Source: Actinomadura fibrosa (GTDB lineage Bacteria; Actinomycetota; Actinomycetes; Streptosporangiales; Streptosporangiaceae). From it: a DNA stretch of 64,000 nucleotides. Location: assembly GCF_900659615.1 (NCBI RefSeq), contig NZ_CAACUY010000015.1, positions 1 through 64,000 of the forward strand, given 5' to 3'. The position numbers and the translations under genes are program-made. The notes below the pieces were generated by a model, which worked only from the letters and a program-made list of their open reading frames with translations, was not told the DNA's origin and did not search any database. Every line of letters starts with the position of its first letter. Position 1 is the stretch's first letter. This document shows, piece after piece, positions 1 through 7,938 of the stretch.

Positions 1-1
1 C

Positions 2-2017
2 GGGGGCTACCCGCAGCCAGGCGAGCCGCGGCAGCCCGGGTACGGGCAGCAGCCGATGGCGTCCCCGCAGGGTCCGGCCGAAAGTTCCGGGCCTCTCTCC
101 GGGACGGGTTACGGCGAGTACGACTCCATCCGCAGTTCGGACGGCGGCCCCACGGGCTTCTTCGGCGGACGGGCGGGCGGTCCGGGCGGGCCGGGCGACT
201 CCGGCGGCGGGGCCGGAGGGTCCGGCGGTTCGGGTGGCTATGGCGGTGGATCCGGTGGTTACGGCAGCGGAGAGTATGGACGCCGCAAGCGCAAGCGGAG
301 CGCGGCGGCGCTGATCGGTCCGATGGCGGGCGCGCTGGGCCTGGCCCTCCTGCTGGGCGTGGGCGTGTACGCGTTCGCCGAGAGCGGCGGCGGCTGCACG
401 GGCGATGACGCGCTGAGCCTGTCGGTGGCGGTCGCGCCGGACATCCAGCCGGTCGTCGTGAAGGCCGCCGGGCGGTTCAACGACGGGAAGCACAAGGTCG
501 GCGGCAAGTGCGTCCGCGCGGACGTGCGGAAGGTCGAGCCGGCGTCGGTGGCGACGCTGCTGTCCGGGCAGGGCGTGGCGAACGACTCCAACAAGCGCCC
601 GGACGTGTGGATCCCGGACTCGTCGCTGTGGACGGCGCTGGCGCAGGGCGGCGAGCGCGGCGCCAAGAACATCGAGCCGACGAAGACGTCGATCGCGACG
701 AGCCCGATCGTCGTGGGGCTGCCGCAGACGCTCGCGGCGCAGCTCAAGAAGCAGGGCATCACCGCGAGCCCGTCCTGGGACAACCTGCTCAAGGCGGCGG
801 GCGGCGTCGCGGGCGGCGCGGTGACGAAGAACCAGATGATCCCGGCGGGCTCGGTGCGGCTGATCGTGCCGGACCCGACCCGGAACGCGGCGGGCATGGG
901 CTCGCTGATGATCACGAGCATGCTGCTCGCGAACGACCCCAACAAGGAGTCGATCTTCACGGGAATCGTCCGGACGGTCCGGGAGAGCACCGTGCCGAAC
1001 GTCCAGGCGCAGTTCACGCACTTCCGCAAGGGGCGGACGGGCAAGCAGCCGATCTCGCTGTCGTCCGAGCAGGCGCTGTGGAGCTACAACCACGGCGGTC
1101 CGTCCGAGCCGGCGGTGGCGCTGTACCCGACCGAGGGCACGCTGTCGATGGACTACCCGTTCACCGTCACGAGCGACGACGGCGACCGGCAGAAGGCCGC
1201 GCGCCTGCTGGAGCAGGCGATGAGCAGCGAGGACACGCGGCGGGACGCGCGGGAGCTCGGCTTCCGCACGCCGGACGGGAAGGCGCCGTCGGGGTTCGGC
1301 GCGAAGGAGGGCGTCAGCCCGGCGCGGCCGCGGCAGCTCCCGAACCCGAAGGCCGCCGAGGTCAACCAAGTCATGCAGGCGTGGTCGAAGCTGTCGCTCG
1401 GCCTGCGCATGCTCACGCTGATCGACGTGTCGGGGTCGATGGCGGAGGAGGTCGCGCCGCACACGAACCGGCTCCAGGCGATCGCGCAGGTGTCGCAGGG
1501 CGGGCTGAGCATGATGTCGAACGACACCGAGCTCGGCCAGTGGCTGTTCTCGACGAACATGCAGGGCAAGCTGCCCTACAAGGAGTCGGTGTCGATCGGC
1601 CCGCTCGGTGAGCGGATCGGGTCGAACACGCGGCGCAACCTCGTCCTGTCGCAGCTCAACCAGATGAAGCCGAAGCCGAACGGCGACACGGGCCTCTACC
1701 GGACGATGCTGGCCGCGTACAAGGAGATGAACGAGTCCTACAAGCCGGAGTTCGGCAACTCGATCCTGCTGCTGACCGACGGCAAGAACGACGACCCGGG
1801 CGGCCCGACGCTGGCGCAGACGCTGGCGCAGCTCAAGGGCATGCAGGACGAGAACAAGCCGATCCAGGTCAACATGATCGGGTTCGGCAAGGGCGTCGAC
1901 CGCAACGAGCTGGAGCGGATCGCGGAGGCCACCAACGGCAACGTCCAGATCGCCATGACCCCCCAGGACATCCAGAAGATCTTCCTGAAGATGCTGTCGC
2001 GGCGCATCACGTCGTGA
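2..2017 (+). CDS. Substrate-binding and VWA domain protein (5' end outside window)
   Basis: The frame is open to the left edge of the window (residues reading GGYPQPGEP before the Met at 56), so the true start lies upstream and the gene is partial. What is visible is a long Gly/Pro/Ser-rich disordered region, a basic stretch (RRKRKRS), one membrane helix about 90 residues after the Met at 56, then an extracytoplasmic solute-binding-like domain and a C-terminal von Willebrand A domain. The VWA MIDAS motif is intact: DVSGS near position 1424 and a second acidic patch LLTDGKNDD near 1775. Actinobacterial proteins of this build are membrane-anchored, face outward and presumably bind a ligand through the metal site. 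The substrate is unknown. A 13-bp stem hairpin follows the gene. Confidence 0.85.
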   Translation, partial: GGYPQPGEPRQPGYGQQPMASPQGPAESSGPLSGTGYGEYDSIRSSDGGPTGFFGGRAGGPGGPGDSGGGAGGSGGSGGYGGGSGGYGSGEYGRRKRKRSAAALIGPMAGALGLALLLGVGVYAFAESGGGCTGDDALSLSVAVAPDIQPVVVKAAGRFNDGKHKVGGKCVRADVRKVEPASVATLLSGQGVANDSNKRPDVWIPDSSLWTALAQGGERGAKNIEPTKTSIATSPIVVGLPQTLAAQLKKQGITASPSWDNLLKAAGGVAGGAVTKNQMIPAGSVRLIVPDPTRNAAGMGSLMITSMLLANDPNKESIFTGIVRTVRESTVPNVQAQFTHFRKGRTGKQPISLSSEQALWSYNHGGPSEPAVALYPTEGTLSMDYPFTVTSDDGDRQKAARLLEQAMSSEDTRRDARELGFRTPDGKAPSGFGAKEGVSPARPRQLPNPKAAEVNQVMQAWSKLSLGLRMLTLIDVSGSMAEEVAPHTNRLQAIAQVSQGGLSMMSNDTELGQWLFSTNMQGKLPYKESVSIGPLGERIGSNTRRNLVLSQLNQMKPKPNGDTGLYRTMLAAYKEMNESYKPEFGNSILLLTDGKNDDPGGPTLAQTLAQLKGMQDENKPIQVNMIGFGKGVDRNELERIAEATNGNVQIAMTPQDIQKIFLKMLSRRITS

Positions 2018-2098
2018 TCTTACGGACACGGATCGAAGTTCCCGATATTTCCTGGGATTCGTGTCAACCGGCGGGGCGCGCCGCCCGTCAAACTCTGT

Positions 2099-2133
2099 GG
2101 AGGCCCGACGGGGAGCGGGGCCGTCGGGCCTCC
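2099..2133. terminator. Perfect 13-bp stem hairpin, U-less terminator type
   Basis: GGAGGCCCGACGG (2099-2111) pairs exactly with CCGTCGGGCCTCC (2121-2133) around a 9-nt loop. There is no T-run. Such I-shaped terminators are common in actinobacteria. It sits in the 308-bp gap after the VWA gene; the rest of that gap shows only the ribosome binding site of the next gene. Confidence 0.6.
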
Positions 2134-2325
2134 GACTCGACCTTCCTGCCCGGCCTTCCCGGCCCGTGACGGGGAGCGGCGGCCGGCACGAGCCGCGAGG
2201 CCCCCGGCGGCCCCGGGAAGCGATCTCCGTGGAAACGCCCCGCCCGACCCGGGTGTGCACGCCGGACGCCGGCGCCGGGCGACCACCTCATCGAACGGCT
2301 GACGCTCAGCTCGCGGGAGGACCCT

Positions 2326-3837
2326 GTGTCCGGATGGCCCAGTCTTGACCGCGCCGACGACGACCGCCTGGCGCGGTCGCTCGCGGCCGGCGACCCCGGT
2401 GCCCTGATCCAGGTCATGGACCGCTACGCGGCCCGCCTGTACGACTACTGCCACGCGCTGCTGCGCGACCAGGAGCCCGCCGCCGGCGCCCTGCACGACG
2501 CGCTCGTCGCCGCCTACGCGCACGTCACGCTGCTGCGCGAGCCGGAGGGCTTCCGCGGCTGGCTGTACGCGCTCGTCCGCAACGAGTGCCTGCGCCGGCT
2601 CCGCGACCCGCACCGCCCCGCGGAGCGGCACGAGGCCCCCGAGGTCGAGGAGGGCTTCCTCGACGAGGAGGAGCGGTTCCGGCGGCTGGAGGCGCGGCAC
2701 CTCGTCCACGGCGCCCTGGCGGGCCTGCGCGGCCGCGAGCGGGAGTCGCTGGACCTGATGCTCCGGCACGGCCTGGAGCCGGTGGAGATCGCCGGTGTGC
2801 TCGGCATGGACGAGCGGCAGGCCGCGGACCTGACCGGCGAGGCCCTCGCCCGGCTGGACGACGCCCTCGCCGCCGCGTTCGTCGCCCGCACCGGCCGCCG
2901 CGACTGCCCCGACCTGGACGCCCTGCTCGGCACCCTGCCCGGCGCGGACGGCGACCAGCCGCTTCCGCCGCAGGCCGCGCGCCGGATCGTCCAGCACATC
3001 GGCGGCTGCCCCGTCTGCCACGCCCGCCGCGAGCGCATCTCGCCGGCGCGGCTGCTCCAGGTGCTGCCGGTCGCGATGATGCCCACCGACCTGCGCGGAC
3101 GCGTCCTCGCCACCGCCACCGACCCGGCGCTGGCCGCCGACCTCGCGGCGGTCGCGCAGCGCGCCGAGCCGTTCGACGACTGGGGCTGGCCGGTCCCCGT
3201 CGAGAGCGCGGCGCCGCGAAGCGAGCGCCGCGGGGCGGGCGCACCGCGCGGGCTGTGGGCCGCCCTCGCCGCCGCGGCGGCCGTCGTCCTCATCGTCACG
3301 GGCGCGTTCTTCCTGATGCCCAGTTCCGGCAAGGAGCGGACCGGGGCGCAGAGCGGCCCGGTGACGTCGTCGTCCGCTCCGGACCCGTCGGAGTCGAGCG
3401 AGTCCGAGACGCCCTCGGACGAGCCGACGCCGACCGAGAGCACCCCGACGCCCACGCCGTCCACGACCACGCCGACGCCGTCCAGGACGCCGACGACCCG
3501 CCGCCCGACGCGCACGCCGAGCAGGACGGTCTCCAGCCCGCCCAGGGCCGGGACGCTGGCGGTCGGCGGCTGCACGATCTCCGGGCCCGGCCCCGGCAGT
3601 TGCAGCGCCTCCGTGCGCGCCGTGGGCGGTCCGGTGACCTGGTCGGTGCGCGGCACCTCGGGCGGCGTCAGCGCGGGCGGCGGCGGCAGGCTGGCGAGCG
3701 GGCAGTCGGCCTCCGTGCAGGTGAGCGGTACGTGCAACCCGCCCGGAGGGTCGGGGACGGTCAGCTTCTCGCCCGGCGGCGTCGCGACGATCACGCTGTC
3801 GTGCCAGCAGCCGCCCGACGGGGGCACGTCCGACTGA
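2326..3837 (+). CDS. Sigma factor fused to anti-sigma zinc motif, membrane helix and outer beta domain (paralogue 1)
   Basis: GTG start at 2326 is chosen because CGGGAGG ends 5 nt upstream and the sigma homology begins at once. Residues ~10-95 look like sigma region 2 (YDYCHALLRDQE, FRGWLYALVRNECLRRL) and ~125-180 like region 4. Residue ~224 starts HIGGCPVC, the H-x3-C-x2-C signature of zinc-binding anti-sigma factors. A membrane helix lies at ~309-330, followed by a Pro/Ser/Thr-rich wall-spanning linker and a C-terminal beta-rich domain with paired cysteines. Sigma and anti-sigma elements are normally separate proteins. Here one chain could sense outside and act on RNA polymerase inside (inference). 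The protein is paralogous to the gene at 4086. Its targets are unknown, and it may no longer bind a promoter. Confidence 0.85.
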   Translation: MSGWPSLDRADDDRLARSLAAGDPGALIQVMDRYAARLYDYCHALLRDQEPAAGALHDALVAAYAHVTLLREPEGFRGWLYALVRNECLRRLRDPHRPAERHEAPEVEEGFLDEEERFRRLEARHLVHGALAGLRGRERESLDLMLRHGLEPVEIAGVLGMDERQAADLTGEALARLDDALAAAFVARTGRRDCPDLDALLGTLPGADGDQPLPPQAARRIVQHIGGCPVCHARRERISPARLLQVLPVAMMPTDLRGRVLATATDPALAADLAAVAQRAEPFDDWGWPVPVESAAPRSERRGAGAPRGLWAALAAAAAVVLIVTGAFFLMPSSGKERTGAQSGPVTSSSAPDPSESSESETPSDEPTPTESTPTPTPSTTTPTPSRTPTTRRPTRTPSRTVSSPPRAGTLAVGGCTISGPGPGSCSASVRAVGGPVTWSVRGTSGGVSAGGGGRLASGQSASVQVSGTCNPPGGSGTVSFSPGGVATITLSCQQPPDGGTSD

Positions 3838-3852
3838 GGCCGCATCCGGCCG

Positions 3853-3872
3853 CCGGGTGGCTGACCACCCGG
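3853..3872. terminator. Hairpin after paralogue 1
   Basis: CCGGGTGG (3853-3860) pairs with CCACCCGG (3865-3872) over a CTGA loop, 15 nt after the stop codon. There is no T-run. It probably ends or attenuates transcription between the two sigma-like paralogues. Confidence 0.5.
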
Positions 3873-3876
3873 ACAC

Positions 3877-3896
3877 AAAGTGATCCAGATCACTTT
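3877..3896. promoter_or_regulatory. Perfect palindrome resembling a CRP/GlxR-type operator
   Basis: AAAGTGATCCAGATCACTTT is a perfect inverted repeat with 9-bp arms. Its core GTGA-N6-TCAC matches the CRP/GlxR family pattern TGTGA-N6-TCACA except at the outermost base pair. It lies in the 248-bp gap upstream of the second sigma-like gene, right after a terminator-like hairpin, which is a sensible place for an activator or repressor site of that gene. Confidence 0.5.
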
Positions 3897-4085
3897 CGCG
3901 CGCGCAACCGTGCTCTCACGAGGCGGAACGGCCACGGGGCGTGCGCTTCCCGTCACAACGAATCGCTCATATGGGAGAAATTCCAGGAATTTGGTGGCAA
4001 GATCGGGCAACCGGAGCGGGCCGAGAGGCGTCGGCGGCTCCTCGGGGCACGTTCATCACACCGAAAACTCACCTGGAGGGTTCCC

Positions 4086-5579
4086 GTGGCCGGTGAGCCA
4101 GGGCCCGGGCAGTTCGACGATCCCAGGCTGGCGGAGGCGCTGCGGGCCGGGGACGTCATCGCCCTGACCGAGGTCTACGACACCTACGCGCCGTTCCTGT
4201 ACGACTACTGCCACGGCCTGCTGCGCGACCGCACCGAGGCGGCCGGGGCGCTGCGCAACTGCGTCATCGCGGCGCGCGAGCACGTCGGGCGCCTCCAGGA
4301 GCCGGAGCGGCTGCGCGGCTGGCTGTACGCGATCGCCCGCAAGGAGTGCATGCGGCGCCGCGACAGCCCCAACCGGCAGACCGGCCAGGAGGCGCCGGAG
4401 GCCGACGACGACCTGACCGACGAGCAGCTCGCCCGGCGCGAGGAGCGCCGCCTGCTCGCGCACAGCGCGCTCGCCGCGCTGAACGGCCGGCAGCGCGAGG
4501 CGATCGACCTGTCGGTGCGGCACGAGCTCGACGAGGTCGACCTCGCCGGGATCCTCGGGATCCCGCTCGAGGAGACGCTGCACCTGGTCGAGGACTCCCG
4601 CGAGGACCTCGCCGCCGCGCTGCGCGCGTCCCTCATCGCGCAGAACCACTGGAAGGACTGCCCCAGCGTCTCCGCGCTGACCGAGTCCTGGCCGCTGTCG
4701 CCGCAGACGTCGACGTCCCTCGTCCGGCACGTCGCGAACTGCCCGGTCTGCGGCGCCCGCGACACCCCGCCGCTGCCCGCCGACCGGCTGCTGTCCGTCC
4801 TGCCGATCGCCGCGATCCCCGGCGACCTGCGGCTGGACGTGCTCACCGCCGCCACCGCCGCGGACCGCGCCGACAACCGCCGCGCGATCGCCGCCTGGAC
4901 CGAGCCGTTCGACGAGTACGGCTGGCCGCTCCCCTACGAGCCCGCCCCGTCCCGCGCCCGCGAGCGCGCGTCCAGGCGCCGCCGCGGGCCCCTCCTCGCG
5001 GGCGTCGCCGCCGCCGTCGCCGCCGTCGTGCTGCTCGTCGGCGCGATGTCGGCGTTCGGCGGCGACTCCGGCTCCAACGCCGCCGCGACCCGTCCCGCGC
5101 CAGCGGGCAGCGAGGACGAGTCGCCCGGCGCCGACCCGGAACCGCCCCCGGGCGACGGCGAGCCGACCCCGTCCGCGAGCGCGTCGCCGAGCCCGTCGAA
5201 GTCGGCGTCGCCGTCGCCGTCGAAGTCCCCCTCGCCGTCCAAGAGCCCGTCCAAGACGCCGTCGCCGGGCAGGCCGCCGTCCACGCCGACCTCGCGGGCG
5301 CCCGAGCCGCCCAAGCCCGGCACTCTGTCGGTGTCGGGGTGCAGCATGGGCGACGGCAGGTCCTGCACCGTCACGATCAGGGCGGTCGGCGGCGCGGTGA
5401 ACTGGCGCGTCACCGGCACGTCCGGGAACGTGAGCGCGGGCGGCTCCGGGCACCTGTCGGCGGGCCAGTCGGCGGGCGTCCGCGTGAGCCGCGACGACTC
5501 CGACTGGTGCTGGGGCGGCACGAAGAGCGCCTCGGTCTCGTTCTCGCCCGGCGGCTCCGCGGCGGTCTCCTACTGCTGA
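4086..5579 (+). CDS. Sigma factor fused to anti-sigma zinc motif, membrane helix and outer beta domain (paralogue 2)
   Basis: GTG at 4086 follows GGAGGG with 5-nt spacing. The open frame extends much further upstream, but that part overlaps the previous gene and is spurious. Domain order copies the paralogue at 2326: sigma region 2 (YDYCHGLLRDRTEAAGAL, GWLYAIARKECMRRR), region 4 with NGRQREAIDL, the H-x3-C-x2-C motif HVANCPVC at ~215, a membrane helix at ~300-321, a Ser/Pro/Lys-rich linker of repeated SPSKS units, and a C-terminal beta domain (AVGGAVNWRVTGTSG). The conserved block EPFDEYGWPLPYE just before the membrane matches EPFDDWGWPVPVE of the first copy. The tandem arrangement points to local duplication, with separate control from the CRP-like palindrome upstream. 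Confidence 0.85.
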   Translation: MAGEPGPGQFDDPRLAEALRAGDVIALTEVYDTYAPFLYDYCHGLLRDRTEAAGALRNCVIAAREHVGRLQEPERLRGWLYAIARKECMRRRDSPNRQTGQEAPEADDDLTDEQLARREERRLLAHSALAALNGRQREAIDLSVRHELDEVDLAGILGIPLEETLHLVEDSREDLAAALRASLIAQNHWKDCPSVSALTESWPLSPQTSTSLVRHVANCPVCGARDTPPLPADRLLSVLPIAAIPGDLRLDVLTAATAADRADNRRAIAAWTEPFDEYGWPLPYEPAPSRARERASRRRRGPLLAGVAAAVAAVVLLVGAMSAFGGDSGSNAAATRPAPAGSEDESPGADPEPPPGDGEPTPSASASPSPSKSASPSPSKSPSPSKSPSKTPSPGRPPSTPTSRAPEPPKPGTLSVSGCSMGDGRSCTVTIRAVGGAVNWRVTGTSGNVSAGGSGHLSAGQSAGVRVSRDDSDWCWGGTKSASVSFSPGGSAAVSYC

Positions 5580-5584
5580 CGGGC

Positions 5585-5614
5585 GCGGCCGGGTCCTGGA
5601 CGGGGCCCGGCCGC
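5585..5614. terminator. Hairpin between convergent genes
   Basis: GCGGCCGGG (5585-5593) pairs with CCCGGCCGC (5606-5614). It lies in the 46-bp gap between two convergent genes and so can serve as a bidirectional terminator. No T-run. Confidence 0.5.
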
Positions 5615-5625
5615 CGCGCCGTCCG

Positions 5626-6741
5626 TCACCAGGGGGAGCCGGCGTCCAGGATGCGGTGGGCGCGGCCGAGCAGCAGCGGCACCGCGGCGCCGATCTGGTC
5701 GAAGCCCTCGCCCACGGTCGCGTTCTGCAGGAAGCGGGCGTGGATGCCCTCCAGGATCACCGCGAGCTTGAAGCAGGCGAACGCCACGTAGAAGTCGAGG
5801 TCGGCGAGGTCGAACCCGGTCAGCGACGCGTACCGCTCGGTGAACTCGCGGCGGGTGAAGAACCCGGGCGCGGACGTGATCGTCGCCCCCACCGGCAGGA
5901 CCTCCTCCTCGGTGTCGCCCGCCTCCGCCCAGTACACGAGCGTCAGCCCGAGGTCGGACAGCGGGTCGCCCAGCGTCGACATCTCCCAGTCGACCACGGC
6001 CGCGATCTCCGGCCGCGGCTCCAGCCTGGCCAGCGCGTTGTCCAGCCGGAAGTCGCCGTGGACGAGCCGCGCCGGGGCGTCCGCGGGCAGCCGCTCGGCG
6101 AGCCGCGCGACCAGCCGGTCGTACTCGGGCAGATCGTGGGTGCCGCCCGTGGCCCTGATGGCCTCCTGCGACCCGTCCCACTGCTTGCCCCACCGCTTGA
6201 GCTGCCGCGCCATGTAGCCGCTCGGCCGCCCGAAGTCCTCCAGCCCGGCCGCCTTCACGTCCACCGTGTGGACGGCGGCGAGCGCCTCCGCCAGCGCCTC
6301 GCTGAGACCGCGGGCCTGCTCGGGCGTGAGGTCCCGCGCGTCCTCCCGGGTGCGCAGGACGCGCCCCTCGACGAAGTCCATGAGGTAGAACCGCGCGCCG
6401 ATGACGTCCTCGTCGTCGCAGAACGCCAGCGTCTTCGGGACGGGCACGGCCGTCCCCGCGCCGAGGGCGGACAGCACGCGGTACTCGCGGCCCATGTCGT
6501 GCGCGGTCGGCAGGACGTGCCCGAGCGGCGGCCGGCGCAGCACGATCCGGCGACCGCCGCCGCTGCCGCTCTCGGCGCCGCCGTCCAGGGTGATGCCGTA
6601 GGTCAGGTTCGACCGCCCGCCGGCGATCAGGTCGATCGCCGTGATGCGCCCCGAACCGGGCAGCTCGCGGGCCAGCCAGCCCGCGAGGCGGGGCACGTCG
6701 ATGCCGGGGACCCCGGCCGGAAGTTCAGCGTCAACGGTCAT
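5626..6741 (-). CDS. Aminoglycoside phosphotransferase-fold kinase (ACAD10/11-like phosphotransferase family)
   Basis: A 371-aa protein with the full APH/choline-kinase fold. The N-lobe contains the GGRSNLTY glycine-rich loop (~42-50) and VLRRPP. The catalytic loop HGDFRLDN is near residue 215 and the metal-binding VVDWEMSTLGDP near 235. The short RRPPLG and LGDPLSDLG motifs are typical of the family related to the kinase domain of acyl-CoA dehydrogenase 10/11, which is thought to phosphorylate hydroxyacyl-type substrates, rather than of antibiotic-resistance kinases. It stands alone, convergent with the sigma-like gene. The substrate cannot be read from sequence. Confidence 0.85.
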   Translation of the reverse strand: MTVDAELPAGVPGIDVPRLAGWLARELPGSGRITAIDLIAGGRSNLTYGITLDGGAESGSGGGRRIVLRRPPLGHVLPTAHDMGREYRVLSALGAGTAVPVPKTLAFCDDEDVIGARFYLMDFVEGRVLRTREDARDLTPEQARGLSEALAEALAAVHTVDVKAAGLEDFGRPSGYMARQLKRWGKQWDGSQEAIRATGGTHDLPEYDRLVARLAERLPADAPARLVHGDFRLDNALARLEPRPEIAAVVDWEMSTLGDPLSDLGLTLVYWAEAGDTEEEVLPVGATITSAPGFFTRREFTERYASLTGFDLADLDFYVAFACFKLAVILEGIHARFLQNATVGEGFDQIGAAVPLLLGRAHRILDAGSPW

Positions 6742-7158
6742 GACGCCTTATTAGAACGCGGCTCGGTCGGCGAGGGAAACCCCACCCCCGTACTGAACGG
6801 TAAGCGCACCGCGCCTAGGCACCCGTCTTCGCGGACTGTAATCTTACGGCCACATCCGGCCGTATCGCCGCTCCGCGCCGGCGAGGTCCGACATACCGCA
6901 CGACCTGCGACAACACCGCCGCTGCCGGGACGGAACAGGGCAGAACAGAAAGGAAAAGAGTGACAGCAGGTGCAAGCGGAAGACCACCGGGGTACGCATC
7001 TGCGACGACAGCCGAGCAGAGTGGACTTCCCTCAGCACGATTGTTGCTCGCCGTCGTTTCCGGCCCATGGCGGCAGGCTGGACCTCCGGGTCCCGCCGGG
7101 CTACCACCAAGGGACTAGACCATTCGGGGCTAGACCGCCCGATTGGGGGGATCACACC
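6742..7158. other. 417-bp divergent intergenic region with a 20-bp inverted repeat
   Basis: No credible gene is seen here; the open frame running into the next gene lacks a ribosome binding site and has atypical composition. It contains TACGGCC-N6-GGCCGTA (6845-6864, 7-bp arms), a likely regulator site, and two copies of CTAGACC (7115-7121 and 7130-7136) spaced 15 bp just upstream of the start at 7159. These probably control the two divergent genes. Confidence 0.4.
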
Positions 7159-7938
7159 GTGGCAGACGCATGGCTGCCTGGCGCCGGACGCATGCCGGCA
7201 GGACGGGACGGTGGAGCGCTGCGAGGGGGTGCGCCCCGGGTCGTCTGGTTCGCCAGCGAGTCCGATCCCCGCACCGTCTCGGCGCGCTCGGTCGCCGCCG
7301 ACCTCATCAAGGAGGACCGGCCCGCGCACCTCGTGTGGCACCCCGGCACCGGCGAGGTCGTCCAGCTCCTGCCCGCGACCCGCGCCGCCCGCCTCCTCGG
7401 CGAGCAGGTCGGCCGCGAGGGGCGCACCTGCCTGCAGATCGTCGTCGTCGGCCAGGCCCGCCTCCCCTTCACCGGGACGCTGCTCACCGGCCTCGACGCC
7501 ATCGTCCGCTGGCTCGACACGTGGGGCGTCGCCCGCCGCTGGCCCGCCGGGCCCCCGCTGCCCCCGCCGCAGTCCTACCACTCGCGCCGCGCCCGCAAGG
7601 ACTGGGCGCGCGGCGGCCACTACGGCGCCTCCCAGGTCCCCGTCATCGAGCGGCCCGACCCCGGCGGCATCGACATCCGGCGCATCACCGGGCCCGACAC
7701 CCCCGTCGCCCCCGTCCCGAAGCCGCGCCTGCCGATCCCCGAGCCGGCCGCCGCCGGCCGCCTCGTCCTGCGCGACCCGCGCGGCGGCGACCCGGTCCGC
7801 ACCCCGCAGGCCGAGCAGAGCACCCCGCCGCCCGGCCGTCCCGGCCCCGCTGTCACCCCGGTCCCAGACCGCTCGCCGCCCGCCGGCGACCCCGTCCCCG
7901 GACGCGTCACGGTCGGCCCGTCGGCGATGTCAAGCTGA
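7159..7938 (+). CDS. Conserved actinobacterial hypothetical protein (possible peptidoglycan-amidase-like fold)
   Basis: GTG at 7159 is preferred because GGGGGG lies 8 nt upstream; the frame is open earlier but looks non-coding. The 259-aa product has a folded part at ~15-165 (VVWFASESDPRTVSARSVA, HLVWHPGTGEVVQLLPATRAA, GRTCLQIVVVG, LDAIVRWLDTWG, GGHYGASQVP) and a Pro-rich disordered tail. The combination of a WHP/HLV element, a solvent-exposed Q and the late GHYGxSQVP motif resembles a divergent amidase_2/PGRP-type fold, but zinc ligands cannot be assigned securely. There is no signal peptide. The gene's 3' end overlaps the end of the convergent MocR gene by 9 bp. Confidence 0.75.
   Translation: MADAWLPGAGRMPAGRDGGALRGGAPRVVWFASESDPRTVSARSVAADLIKEDRPAHLVWHPGTGEVVQLLPATRAARLLGEQVGREGRTCLQIVVVGQARLPFTGTLLTGLDAIVRWLDTWGVARRWPAGPPLPPPQSYHSRRARKDWARGGHYGASQVPVIERPDPGGIDIRRITGPDTPVAPVPKPRLPIPEPAAAGRLVLRDPRGGDPVRTPQAEQSTPPPGRPGPAVTPVPDRSPPAGDPVPGRVTVGPSAMSS

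Noticed and set aside
5656-6963. Long plus-strand open frame opposite the phosphotransferase gene
   Set aside because: It is the antisense shadow of a gene with clear kinase motifs, has Arg/Val/His-biased composition and no ribosome binding site. The same reasoning removed many other long antisense frames in this GC-rich DNA.
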